Shown piece by piece: positions 50,685 through 59,447 of a stretch of DNA of 64,000 bases. Source of the stretch: Shewanella sp. Choline-02u-19 (GTDB lineage: Bacteria > Pseudomonadota > Gammaproteobacteria > Enterobacterales > Shewanellaceae). Each line of letters starts with the position of its first letter. The first letter of the stretch is position 1. Location of the stretch: contig NZ_PJBE01000013.1 in NCBI RefSeq assembly GCF_002836205.1, positions 868,001 to 932,000 of the forward strand, written 5' to 3'. A model generated the notes under the pieces. That model was not told the origin of the DNA. It did no database searches and saw nothing but the letters and a program-made list of their open reading frames with translations. A program made the position numbers and the translations under genes.

Positions 50685-50816
50685 GCTTATGTTCCTGCCT
50701 TGGTGGATAATGCGTTGTTCATTGTAATATCTCTTTTAAGGTTATTTTTCATAATGAGAAATCAAGAGCCTGCCGCTTGGGGAACTGTATCTAATGGTAT
50801 TGCTATCGTTTAGATA

Positions 50817-50848
50817 CAAGAAAGCCCGCAATTGTGCGGGCTTTCTTG
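50817..50848 (-). terminator. trp attenuator terminator
   Basis: On the minus strand CAAGAAAGCCCGCA and TGCGGGCTTTCTTG form the 3:4 stem between trpL and trpE. The GCGGG just after the trpL stop (segment 2) can pair with CCCGC of segment 3 as antiterminator. CACTTCCC around the Trp codons can pair with GGGTGGTG as the 1:2 stem. All the alternatives needed for classical attenuation are readable. Confidence 0.88.
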
Positions 50849-50895
50849 TTTAATTTTGTCTCAAACTGATTGAGCACAGAATTTCACACCACCCG

Positions 50896-50952
50896 CTAAT
50901 TTGGGAAGTGCCACCACCAATTAATGTTTTGGAAAGTTGTAAACTGTGTCAT
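50896..50952 (-). CDS. trpL: trp operon leader peptide
   Basis: An 18-codon ORF on the minus strand encodes MTQFTTFQNINWWWHFPN with three consecutive Trp codons, ending 48 bp before the attenuator stem. Ribosome stalling at the TGG TGG TGG run when tryptophan-tRNA is scarce would free segment 2 to form the antiterminator. No strong ribosome site is evident upstream (GAATATTTA). It is too short for ordinary gene finders. Confidence 0.85.
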   Translation of the reverse strand: MTQFTTFQNINWWWHFPN

Positions 50953-50977
50953 TAAATATTCAATCTCGTTTGTTGTC

Positions 50978-51015
50978 GTGACTATATAAAAACATTTGCA
51001 GACAAAGGCTGTCAA
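50978..51015 (-). promoter_or_regulatory. Probable trp operon promoter
   Basis: On the minus strand a perfect TTGACA -35 box (51010-51015) is followed by the T/A-rich TTTTTATATAGT. A TTTATA -10 box would have 19-bp spacing, longer than ideal. No clear TrpR operator palindrome is visible. Confidence 0.5.
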
Positions 51016-51635
51016 TTGAATATTTCTCTTTTTGAGAAAAGATAGTGAAAAGGTGGGGATAAAGCGCAGTTGAAGGCGAAACGGGTGTGGTTCTGTTGGC
51101 TTTGTAAAGAGATCCCCACTTATTTAATAAGCTGTGTACCAATGTTACAGCGAAGCGAAGGGCTAAAGCCCGTGCTAGCCACTGTCATTATAAGGCCGCG
51201 GCTAAAAGCATATCGGTATAAATAGGCTGTTTAGCAATATGCTGGGTAAATGCTTCAATATCATCATTGATGTTGCGGTTAGCCTTGTGCTGGGGTTAAG
51301 TGAACAGCATTGAAATTCAATTAGTGTGACTTAAGGGTATGACTCTGTTCACTTCAATCTATTTATGATCCGTATCTTTAGTACCACTCGATACACTCAA
51401 TCGTTGAACCAATCAATGGCTATTGTCGTGATCCTAAAACGGTTGCATGGCTCAGTAAAACGCATAGCCATCACCATCGGGTATCAGTGTTATCTTGTGG
51501 TCGCTAATGTGGAGTACTTCACGAATACCTAACAAGCCAGAGTTGTGTTTCTAAACTAGCTGACTCGCTGGAATAACCAAATTGATTACATTTTAGTTAT
51601 TTAAATCCCCTTTCATTTGTAAACTCAAGTATTAT
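51016..51635. other. Intergenic gap between trp promoter and rnm, with a possible gene remnant
   Basis: On the minus strand, 51188-51295 is an open 34-codon stretch ending in TAA that reads like a protein C-terminus (NRNINDDIEAFTQHIAK, then IYTDMLLAAAL) but has no start. The rest of the gap carries no ORF, repeat or RNA that I can support. The remnant is a guess from composition only. Confidence 0.25.
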
Positions 51636-52514
51636 ATGGGGATGAAAGATGAAAACATTAATGAAATAAAATTGGTTGATCTGCACAGTCATACGACGGC
51701 ATCAGATGGTCAACTTACCCCTTCAGAATTAATAGAGCGTGCTATCAGTAAAGGCGTGCAAGTGTTTGCTATTACTGATCATGACACTACCGATGGCTTA
51801 AAAGAAGCACACCAATACAACAACAATCATGAAACGCCATTGGAGTTAATCAATGGTGTCGAGATTTCAACGTGTTGGAACAGCTTCGATATTCACATTG
51901 TTGCACTCAATATTGATATTGAGAATGCCGTCATGATTGAGTTTTTAGCACATCAACGTGAACTAAGAGCTGCTCGAGCATTTGAGATTGGAGACCGACT
52001 CACTAAAGCAGGCATAGAAGGTGCCTATGAAGGTGCTAAGTTCTATGCGGGTGACGCTGCGATTAGTCGCGGCCATTATGCTCGTTGGTTAGCTGAAAAA
52101 GGTTATGCCACGACGACTGCGAATGTATTTAAAAAGTACTTGGCTCGTGGCAAAACAGGTTACGCGCCTAATAATTGGGATGATATGGCCAGTGCGATTG
52201 CCATTATTCATCAGGCGGGCGGCGTTGCCGTTTTAGCCCATCCCAGTGGCTATAAATTATCAGCTAAATGGCTAAAGCGGTTAGTACGAGAATTTAAAGC
52301 CGCGAACGGCGACGCAATCGAAGTGGTATTGGGTCAACAGACAATCGATGATCGCAGTAACTTAATTGCATTAAGTGTACTCAATAACCTGATGTGTTCA
52401 CTAGGCAGTGATTTTCATTTTCCAGGAAGTTGGATAGAACTTGGTAAAAATATGTTCCAACCCCAAGGCGTTAGTTGGGTTTGGCAGTCAGAAAAATGGA
52501 AGGATTCACCATGA
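51636..52514 (+). CDS. rnm: PHP-domain exoribonuclease RNase AM
   Basis: The 292-aa PHP phosphoesterase (YciV/TrpH, now RNase AM) trims the 5' ends of rRNAs in E. coli. PHP metal motifs are DLHSHTTASDGQLTP (residues 14-28), AITDHDTTDG, NGVEIS, HIVALN, AVLAHPSGY and GSDFH. The first ATG 51636 is used; a second ATG lies two codons later. It is divergent from the trp operon and overlaps yciO by 4 bp (ATGA), as in the E. coli trp-rnm-yciO order. Confidence 0.93.
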   Translation: MGMKDENINEIKLVDLHSHTTASDGQLTPSELIERAISKGVQVFAITDHDTTDGLKEAHQYNNNHETPLELINGVEISTCWNSFDIHIVALNIDIENAVMIEFLAHQRELRAARAFEIGDRLTKAGIEGAYEGAKFYAGDAAISRGHYARWLAEKGYATTTANVFKKYLARGKTGYAPNNWDDMASAIAIIHQAGGVAVLAHPSGYKLSAKWLKRLVREFKAANGDAIEVVLGQQTIDDRSNLIALSVLNNLMCSLGSDFHFPGSWIELGKNMFQPQGVSWVWQSEKWKDSP

Positions 52515-53131
52515 GTCAGTTTTTTTATGTGCATGAGGAAAATCCTCAAGTACGCCTAATCAGCCAAGCCGTGAACGTGATTCAAAAGGGTGGCGTCATT
52601 GTCTATCCAACGGATTCCGGCTACGCGCTGGGCTGCTTATTAGGCGATAAAGATGCAATGAGCCGAATTGCACGCATTAGGCAGATCGATAACGACCATA
52701 ATTTTTCATTGATGTGTCGAGATCAGTCTGAGCTTGCCACCTATGCTCGCGTTGATAACCAAGCTTATCGTGTGTTAAAACATAATACGCCTGGGCCGTA
52801 TACATTTATCTTTAAAGCGTCAAAAGAAGTGCCTAAACGTCTTCAGAATCCAAAGAAGAAAACGATTGGTATTCGAGTGCCTGACAACGTCATTGCGTTG
52901 GCGTTGTTAGAAGCTCTCGATGCGCCTTTGATGTCTACAAGTTTGATATTACCGGGCGAAGAGTTTACCGAGTCAGACCCTGAGCATATTCGCGACATTC
53001 TTGAGCATCAGGTTGACTTGATTATTCATGGTGGATATTTAGGTGAAAAGCCAACGACGGTGATTGATATGTCAGAAGGTGAGATTGAAATTATACGTGA
53101 AGGCGCTGGAGATGTGACTCCATTCCTTTAA
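52511..53131 (+). CDS. yciO: YciO, Sua5/YrdC-domain protein
   Basis: The 206-aa Sua5/YciO/YrdC-fold protein is related to threonylcarbamoyl-AMP synthases that act in tRNA t6A formation. Typical segments are GGVIVYPTDSGYALGC (residues 27-42), FSLMCRD, NTPGPYTFIFKA and IGIRVPD. YciO itself has weak or uncertain activity compared with TsaC. The start is ATG 52511, overlapping the rnm stop. Confidence 0.92.
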   Translation: MSQFFYVHEENPQVRLISQAVNVIQKGGVIVYPTDSGYALGCLLGDKDAMSRIARIRQIDNDHNFSLMCRDQSELATYARVDNQAYRVLKHNTPGPYTFIFKASKEVPKRLQNPKKKTIGIRVPDNVIALALLEALDAPLMSTSLILPGEEFTESDPEHIRDILEHQVDLIIHGGYLGEKPTTVIDMSEGEIEIIREGAGDVTPFL

Positions 53132-53224
53132 GTTGTATTCGGCGGTGATGTAAGGCGAGTATTGCTTTAAACTGTCGTGATTTACGGGTATAATCGCGCG
53201 TTTGCGAAAGAGTGGGTGTTACGG

Positions 53225-54013
53225 ATGGAGGGAATTGTACAAAAATTGCCTTTAGCCAAGGTGCGAGGTAAGCCTTTTAAGGTGATGCCAAAGGACCTAT
53301 TTATTCCACCTGAAGCCCTTGAAGTGTTTCTTGAATCCTTTGAAGGGCCGCTGGATCTCTTACTGTACCTTATTCGTAAGCAAAAGCTCGATGTGGTTGA
53401 TTTACCCATATTTGCGGTAACGCAGCAATATTTAGAGTATGTGGATCTGCTACAAGGTGCCAAAGTCGAATTAGCGGCAGATTATTTGGTTATGGCGGCG
53501 ACATTAGCCGAGATTAAATCTCGACTTTTACTGCCAAAGCCTGATGTTGAGTTTGAGGATGAAGAAGATCCTCGTGCCCAGCTAATACGCCAATTAAAAG
53601 CGTATGAAGTGATAAAAGACGCGCAAGAAAAGTTAGACGTTCTTCCGAGAATGGAGCGCGACGTATTTCAAGCGAAAGCGGTTCCAGCTGCCAATATAAA
53701 ACCTGAGTTATTACCGCCTGAAGTGTCACTCACCGAAGTTGCACGTGCGTTTACATCAGTGCTCAAGCGTATTGAAGCGACTGAAAACCACCATGTTGTT
53801 CGAGAAGTGTTATCTACTCGAGAACGTATGACTCAAATTTTGGCAAAGTTAAACGCACAAACCTACCTGCCTTTCGAAGCTTTATTCGATTTTGAAGAAG
53901 GTCGGAGTGGGGTTGTTGTGAGCTTTTTGGCGTTAATGGAACTGGTGAAAGAGTTGTTGGTTGAACTGGTACAAGCTGAACCATTTTCGACTATACATGT
54001 TAGAGCGTACTAA
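53225..54013 (+). CDS. scpA: Segregation and condensation protein A
   Basis: The 262-aa kleisin bridges SMC heads. It contains FEGPLDLLLYLIRKQKLDVVDLPI (split: FEGPLDLLLY then IRKQKLDVVDLPI) and DYLVMAATLAEIKSRLLLP, the N-terminal SMC-contact helices, and a C-terminal winged helix. I start at ATG 53225 (MEGIVQKLP); an in-frame GTG at 53177 lacks a site. It is noteworthy in an organism group that mostly uses MukBEF or SMC-ScpAB variably. It forms an operon with scpB and rluB. Confidence 0.93.
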   Translation: MEGIVQKLPLAKVRGKPFKVMPKDLFIPPEALEVFLESFEGPLDLLLYLIRKQKLDVVDLPIFAVTQQYLEYVDLLQGAKVELAADYLVMAATLAEIKSRLLLPKPDVEFEDEEDPRAQLIRQLKAYEVIKDAQEKLDVLPRMERDVFQAKAVPAANIKPELLPPEVSLTEVARAFTSVLKRIEATENHHVVREVLSTRERMTQILAKLNAQTYLPFEALFDFEEGRSGVVVSFLALMELVKELLVELVQAEPFSTIHVRAY

Positions 54014-54025
54014 GGATCTACTTCG

Positions 54026-54622
54026 TTGTCACAGATTAACCCAGAGCAGCTAAAACAGTTAATTGAGGCGAGTCTTTTCGTGTTGGCGAAGCCGATGACG
54101 ATTAAAGCGCTTAAAGAAACCGTACTTTCTGAGTTCAGTGTTTCTAGAGCAAAGGTACAGGCTTCAATTGATGCACTGCAGCTTGATTACGAAGGACGAG
54201 GCGTGCAGTTAGTCAAAGTTGCAGGAGGGTATCGATTTCAAACTCTTGTTGAACTGAGTCCTTATTTGCAGCCTCTATGGCAAGAGAAAGCCCCTAAATA
54301 TTCTCGGGCAACAATTGAAACCTTGGCCGTTATTGCATATCGACAACCTGTTACCCGTGGTGATATTGAGTTTGTTCGAGGCGTTGCGATTAGCAGCCAT
54401 ATAATTAAGAGTTTAAACGATAGAAATTGGATTAAAGTTGTGGGCCATAAAGAGGTGCCGGGTAGACCAGCGCTTTATGCTACAACAATAGAATTTCTAT
54501 CATACTTCGGTTTGGACAGCATCACGGAACTTCCGTCGTTGTCAGATCCCGAATCATTGGACGCACTTTTCTCGACAGTGAAAAGTGTTGCCGAAAAAAC
54601 AGAAGAGTCTACTAATGAGTGA
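54026..54622 (+). CDS. scpB: Segregation and condensation protein B
   Basis: The 198-aa tandem winged-helix protein binds ScpA as a dimer in the SMC complex. Family blocks are EASLFVLAKPMTIKAL, GGYRFQT, and LAVIAYRQPVTRGDIEFVRG (about residues 95-114). A TTG start at 54026 follows AAGGATCT. It overlaps the downstream rluB start by 8 bp. Confidence 0.93.
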   Translation: MSQINPEQLKQLIEASLFVLAKPMTIKALKETVLSEFSVSRAKVQASIDALQLDYEGRGVQLVKVAGGYRFQTLVELSPYLQPLWQEKAPKYSRATIETLAVIAYRQPVTRGDIEFVRGVAISSHIIKSLNDRNWIKVVGHKEVPGRPALYATTIEFLSYFGLDSITELPSLSDPESLDALFSTVKSVAEKTEESTNE

Positions 54623-55487
54623 AAAATTGCAGAAAGTCTTGGCCCGAGCAGGCCATGGCTCCCGTCGTGAGATGGAGGTATGGATTGCTGCAGGCCGAGT
54701 TAGTATTGACGGTGAAATAGCAACCCTAGGTGATCGCATTGAATCTGATGCTAAAGTGCGTATTGATGGCCGTGCCATTTCAATCAGATCTGAAGAAGAT
54801 GTGATTTGCCGCGTGATTGCTTATCACAAACCCGAAGGTGAAATATGTAGCCGTAAAGACCCAGAAGGTCGCCCTACTGTTTTCGACCGCTTACCAAAAA
54901 CTCGCGACTCACGCTGGGTTGCGGTTGGACGTTTGGATATTAACACCTCTGGTTTATTACTATTTACCTCTGACGGTGAATTAGCTAACCGCCTTATGCA
55001 CCCATCAAATGAAGTTGAGCGTGAATACGCGGTGCGCACATTTGGTGAAGTTAACGATGCTTGTATCCAGCGTTTACGCATGGGTGTCACTTTGGAAGAT
55101 GGTCCTGCGAGCTTTGACAAAGTCAAAGCCGCTGGCGGCGAAGGAATGAACAAGTGGTGGCATGTCAGTTTAGCTGAAGGCCGTAACCGCGAAGTGCGTC
55201 GCTTATGGGAATCTCAAGAGGTTCAGGTCAGCAGACTTATTCGAATTCGCTATGGCATGATTGAGTTACCTAAATCACTGCCGCGTGGCGGTTGGATTGA
55301 GTTAGCGATGGAAGACGTTAACTACTTGCGTAAAACTGCGGGTATGCAAGATGAAACTCGTAGCTTGCTCGGTACAGATAAACACAGTGTTGCGCGTGCT
55401 AAAGTACGTGGTGCTAAGATTCGTCGTGCAGTGCGAAAGCACAAAGTGACGGCTACACCGAATAAACCTACCCGCAGTCGTACTTAA
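54615..55487 (+). CDS. rluB: 23S rRNA pseudouridine synthase RluB
   Basis: The 290-aa enzyme has an N-terminal S4 RNA-binding domain (EKLQKVLARAGHGSRREMEVW) and the RsuA-type catalytic motif GRLDINTSGLLLFTSDG with its Asp. The LAEGRNREVRRLW motif follows, and the C-terminal tail is strongly basic (KVRGAKIRRAVRKHK). It makes pseudouridine 2605 in E. coli 23S rRNA. I start at ATG 54615, inside the scpB end; the longer frame has no site. Confidence 0.95.
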   Translation: MSEKLQKVLARAGHGSRREMEVWIAAGRVSIDGEIATLGDRIESDAKVRIDGRAISIRSEEDVICRVIAYHKPEGEICSRKDPEGRPTVFDRLPKTRDSRWVAVGRLDINTSGLLLFTSDGELANRLMHPSNEVEREYAVRTFGEVNDACIQRLRMGVTLEDGPASFDKVKAAGGEGMNKWWHVSLAEGRNREVRRLWESQEVQVSRLIRIRYGMIELPKSLPRGGWIELAMEDVNYLRKTAGMQDETRSLLGTDKHSVARAKVRGAKIRRAVRKHKVTATPNKPTRSRT

Positions 55488-55490
55488 ATA

Positions 55491-55757
55491 ATACCAGTTC
55501 CATTAAAGAGTTGCTCATTCAGCGGGAATTTAAATCACTTTAGACAAGCAAGTGGCTTGTCGCTTATAGTTATTCTATATCGAAAGCCACATGCGCTGTA
55601 TTAAGTGATTTTAAACCCGCACAACGTGAGCGTCTCAGGACCTTCACTGCTACGTTGCATTGTCTCAAAAGGGGATAACCATTTCTTCGACAATGCGCCT
55701 AGAATTGAAAGCCCTGAGAAAGCTCTGAATTGAGTACATCTTTAGTGGAATTGGTAT
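55491..55757. repeat. 267-bp palindromic structured repeat, copy 2
   Basis: It has the same plan as 7673-7937: ends ATACCAGTTCCATTAAAG and CTTTAGTGGAATTGGTAT. Inner stem GCGGGAATTTAAATCACTT pairs with AAGTGATTTTAAACCCGC, and third stem TCTCAGGAC pairs with GCCCTGAGA. The unpaired segment TTATAGTTATTCTATATC is nearly identical in both copies. Many stem differences from copy 1 are compensated on the other strand. It lies just after rluB, before the shared terminator. Confidence 0.85.
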
Positions 55758-55775
55758 AAGACTGTGATTGGGATT

Positions 55776-55804
55776 AAAAAGGCCGCTATTTAGCGGCCTT
55801 TTTT
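55776..55804. terminator. Bidirectional terminator, rluB/yciK
   Basis: AAAAAGGCCGCTA, TT, TAGCGGCCTTTTTT between convergent genes. Confidence 0.9.
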
Positions 55805-55826
55805 GATCATATTTTTGATTTAGCGA

Positions 55827-56564
55827 TTACTGTGCATTAAGTTGTTGACCGTTAATGTCGGCTGATTCTTTACCCATCAAATACAGGTAAGTAGGCATTA
55901 TCTCTTCTGGCTTCTTAAGTGATTGTGGGTTTTCAGCAGGGTAAGCATTTGCCCGCATACCGGTGCGAGTGGCACCTGGGTTAATACTGTTGCTACGAAT
56001 GTTACTGCCTTCGTATTCATGAGCGATTGCTTGCATCATGCCCTCGGTTGCAAATTTCGACATTGCATACTCTCCCCAAAATGAGCGAGCTTGGCGACCA
56101 ACACTGCTCGAGGTGAAGATAAGCGATGCGCTTGCTGATTTACGCATGACTGGCAGTAGGGCTTTTGTTAACATAATCTCAGCAATCACATTCACTTTGA
56201 ACACTTCTTCCACTGAACTCATGGTGATGTGTTCAAACGGGCCTAGCACACCTAACATGCTGGCATTGTGTAATAACCCGTCTAAACAACCAAATTGCTC
56301 TTCGATAGTTTCAGCCATGTCGACATAGTTTTGCTCGGTGGCTCCCTTTAAATCGAGCGGAACAATGGCCGGTTTTGGATAGCCTGCTTGTTCAATTAGG
56401 TCATATACGGCTTCTAGTTTTTTTACCGTTTTACCCAATAGAATGACAGTGGCGCCGTGCTGCGCGTAAGTCAGTGCTGCTGTTTTTCCTATGCCGTCAC
56501 CAGCACCTGTTACTAATATAACTTTACCATTGAGTAAATCTTTTGCAGCTTGATATTCCAACAT
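55827..56564 (-). CDS. yciK: SDR oxidoreductase YciK
   Basis: The 245-aa short-chain dehydrogenase has the cofactor loop VTGAGDGIGKTAAL (residues 18-31), NASMLG, the catalytic Ser segment IFTSSSVGRQARSFWGEYAMSK (Tyr and Lys in the Y-x-x-x-K motif) and INPGATRTGM. E. coli YciK occupies the same neighbourhood (rluB-btuR-yciK-sohB). The natural substrate is unknown. In E. coli yciK and sohB are divergent neighbours; here a lipase gene separates them. Confidence 0.92.
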   Translation of the reverse strand: MLEYQAAKDLLNGKVILVTGAGDGIGKTAALTYAQHGATVILLGKTVKKLEAVYDLIEQAGYPKPAIVPLDLKGATEQNYVDMAETIEEQFGCLDGLLHNASMLGVLGPFEHITMSSVEEVFKVNVIAEIMLTKALLPVMRKSASASLIFTSSSVGRQARSFWGEYAMSKFATEGMMQAIAHEYEGSNIRSNSINPGATRTGMRANAYPAENPQSLKKPEEIMPTYLYLMGKESADINGQQLNAQ

Positions 56565-56826
56565 GAGTTAATACTTCCTCTGAGCTCAAACGCCCGTCAC
56601 TTCTAGAGTCGCTGATATGATAAACAGCCGTTTAAAACAAACGATTAATTTTTACTCTGCTATTCGCTAACCGTTTGTGACAAAAATGTAGCTAAGTCAA
56701 TACTTTTGCGTTAACTTGAGTTGAGTTAAGGGCTAACAATAAGCCCTATTGGTCATACTTTGCTGGCTATTGTGACCAATTTCCAAGTGAAAACAAAATT
56801 ATTACAACAAGATTTGGGGAAAAAAG

Positions 56827-59319
56827 ATGAAAAAGCTCTTTTTGGGTGTCGCAATCGCATCTGCATTAGGTCTCACTGGCTGTAGTGAAGACAGTTACAA
56901 CGAATTAGTAGATAAAACGGAACCACTGGTCCCTCAGTCTGTTCTCGTTTTCGATCCCGCGAATAAAGAGGTCCCTTTGCCTAACGACTTACTCTTTAGT
57001 GGCACGCTTGATGGCACTTTAGAGATCCCTGGCGAGGACAGTGGTGACTATACTGATCCACAAATAGCTCTTGGTGCACTTGATGGTTGGTCTACATCAT
57101 CTCCAATTAGTATTAAGGTTGCACCATCTACAGATAGTGAGGGCAATGTCCTGACTATTGATGGCGCTTCGGTAGCACAACCAGGTGCGGTTAGGATGTT
57201 TGAAGCCACCGTTGGTGGTGCACTATCTTCAGATCCTGAGTGTAAAGCAGCAGTTTCAGTTTCAGCGTGTAAAGTAGGCGCTGAGCTGCAGTTCGGAGTC
57301 GACTTTGTCTCGACGGCTTCGGGCAACTCAATCGCAATCGTTCCACTTAAGCCTCTTAAACATGGTCAGTCTTATATTTATGCTACGACGACTTTGATTC
57401 AAGATTCTGCAGGGCGTGCAATAGCACCTTCTTCGACCTATGGACTGCTAAAGCTAGATATCGAAACCAAACCTTTAGAAACACCTGATCAGTTAATGCT
57501 GCAAACATTGGTCAATAGCTACGAGAAAGGCATGGCCGCCGCGGGTGGCCCAGATGCAGATACCGTGACTTACTCAGGTTTATTTACGACACAATCGATT
57601 AGCAATGTGTATGAAACCACCAAGTTGCTAATGATTGACCCAACGCCTGGTAATCCTTATGCGCCTGCGTTAACGGCTATGCCAGCCCCAGCGGGTTACA
57701 CCGTGGCTATGGCTGCAGGCTTAACACCAGCAGATGGTCTTGCTTATGTAGTGTCAGATTTAGCGGATGTATTTAAAGCGGAATTAAAAGTACCAATCTA
57801 CGGTGATTGTTCATCTGCTGGTTGCTTAGATGCAGACTTTAATCCGACCATTAACGGTAGTTGGAAAGCACTTGGCGACAGCCCCGTTTCTGTATTACTT
57901 GCGATGAGTAACGGTACATTGAGCCAGACGAATTATGGCATGCAAGCAGTTGCTTATGGTATTGATCCCGCTGCAGGCGTTGCAAATCCAGCATTGTTAG
58001 TGGGTAAAGCTTGGTTCTTGAATGATGGCGTTACGCCAACAGATAGCACTAAGCACCTCACGAAGTTTAACCCAATCCCTGCAATCAAAGGTTATGAGAA
58101 CATTTCAGTTCAAATAACATTACCAAACGCTGCTAAATTAGCCGGTTTTTATCAGCAGCAAGGCTTACCATTTACCCCTCCAACCAATGGCTGGCCAACA
58201 ACGATTGCTATGCATGGCTTAGGTGGTGGTAAAGAGATGGCGTTAGCTTATGCGGGCACTTATGCCGCATCGGGTATTGCGACTATTGCGATTGATATGC
58301 CTTTACATGGTGCACGTTCATTTGATGCAAATGGTGACGGAATTTATGAAATATCAGCAACTGACCCAAGTTTTGGTGATGTAGTTGGTACACCTGACGC
58401 GTTTAAAAATGGTAACCCATTAGTCTTCGTAAACATTGCCAGTACTTTGACTGTGCGTGATAACTTCCGTCAAGCGACAGTTGATCACCTAGCACTTCGT
58501 GCAGCACTTACGGGCTTGTATCTAGGGATTGCTCAACAAAATGGTCAGCAGATTTTCGATATCAGTAAGATTAGTGCACAAGGGTTAAGCCTTGGTGGCA
58601 TTGTCGGCACAACATTTTCAAACTATGCATCTACAGGCTTAAGAGATCCTGCTAGTGGCACTGAACTGCCGAATGTATATGGCATTAACGCGAGCTCTTT
58701 AGTGGCTCCAGCTGGTGGATTAGCAGGGGCATTTGCAGGTTCACCGACATTTGGTCCAGTTCTATTCCAAACGGTAACGGCTAGCGATACTTTCCAAGCG
58801 TTGGTTGACGCTGCTAATACAGGTGGTTATGAGCCGGGAAGTGACGAGTACACGGCATTAGTACAGGAAGTTTATGCTGGGTTTATTCCAACATTCGCAT
58901 TCGCAGTGCAAACAGCATTTGACAGTGCAGACCCAATTAACCATGCTGCATCATTAGCAGCAACCAAATTACCCGTTCATGTCATTGAAGTGGTAGGGGA
59001 TGCGACTAACAAGCCTGATCAAGTGTTACCAAACGCTGTGGCCAACTTCCCTCTATCGGGTACCGAGCCACTAATCGCGAACCTTGGCTTGAAATGTGTT
59101 TCTAGTACAAATGCAGGTTCTGGTGCAGTTCGCTTTAGTAAAGGTCATCACAGTTCAATTGTGAGTCCAAATGAAATTGAAGGTGTTACGGACGGAAAAG
59201 CCGCAGCAGCAACAGTTGAAATGCAGCAGCAAGTTGCAGCATTTGCACTTACGGCAGGTAAAGGTACTGCTACTATCTTGGTACAGGATTCATCAGTGAT
59301 TCAAACTTGTCCTGAATAA
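56827..59319 (+). CDS. VolA/Pla-1/cef-family surface lipase lipoprotein
   Basis: The 830-aa lipoprotein has a signal peptide and LTGC lipobox (Cys about residue 19). A long beta-rich N-terminal part with FDPANKEVPLPNDLLFSGT follows, then an alpha/beta hydrolase domain: IAMHGLGGGKEMAL (oxyanion region, about residue 462), IDMPLHGARSF, and the nucleophile elbow AQGLSLGGIVG (Ser about 590). Vibrio VolA is an outer-membrane lysophospholipase of this type. No Asp/His partner could be placed with certainty, though FSKGHHSSIV near residue 768 probably holds the His. Confidence 0.88.
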   Translation: MKKLFLGVAIASALGLTGCSEDSYNELVDKTEPLVPQSVLVFDPANKEVPLPNDLLFSGTLDGTLEIPGEDSGDYTDPQIALGALDGWSTSSPISIKVAPSTDSEGNVLTIDGASVAQPGAVRMFEATVGGALSSDPECKAAVSVSACKVGAELQFGVDFVSTASGNSIAIVPLKPLKHGQSYIYATTTLIQDSAGRAIAPSSTYGLLKLDIETKPLETPDQLMLQTLVNSYEKGMAAAGGPDADTVTYSGLFTTQSISNVYETTKLLMIDPTPGNPYAPALTAMPAPAGYTVAMAAGLTPADGLAYVVSDLADVFKAELKVPIYGDCSSAGCLDADFNPTINGSWKALGDSPVSVLLAMSNGTLSQTNYGMQAVAYGIDPAAGVANPALLVGKAWFLNDGVTPTDSTKHLTKFNPIPAIKGYENISVQITLPNAAKLAGFYQQQGLPFTPPTNGWPTTIAMHGLGGGKEMALAYAGTYAASGIATIAIDMPLHGARSFDANGDGIYEISATDPSFGDVVGTPDAFKNGNPLVFVNIASTLTVRDNFRQATVDHLALRAALTGLYLGIAQQNGQQIFDISKISAQGLSLGGIVGTTFSNYASTGLRDPASGTELPNVYGINASSLVAPAGGLAGAFAGSPTFGPVLFQTVTASDTFQALVDAANTGGYEPGSDEYTALVQEVYAGFIPTFAFAVQTAFDSADPINHAASLAATKLPVHVIEVVGDATNKPDQVLPNAVANFPLSGTEPLIANLGLKCVSSTNAGSGAVRFSKGHHSSIVSPNEIEGVTDGKAAAATVEMQQQVAAFALTAGKGTATILVQDSSVIQTCPE

Positions 59320-59338
59320 GATTGATTTTTAATCGAAT

Positions 59339-59367
59339 AAAAGCCCAGCTGATGCTGGGTTTTTTTA
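59339..59367 (+). terminator. Terminator of the lipase gene
   Basis: AAAAGCCCAGC, TGAT, GCTGGGTTTTTTT, 20 bp after the stop. Confidence 0.88.
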
Positions 59368-59447
59368 TGGGCATTTTTTATTATTAAATAGGCTGTTAGA
59401 ATAGCGGTAATTAATGAAATTAAAAATCGATTGGGCTGGAGAATATT

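Noticed and set aside
50960..51142. Minus-strand ORF of 60 aa upstream of trpL
   Set aside because: It spans the trp promoter. The 18-codon trpL with WWW is the supported leader; this frame lacks homology.
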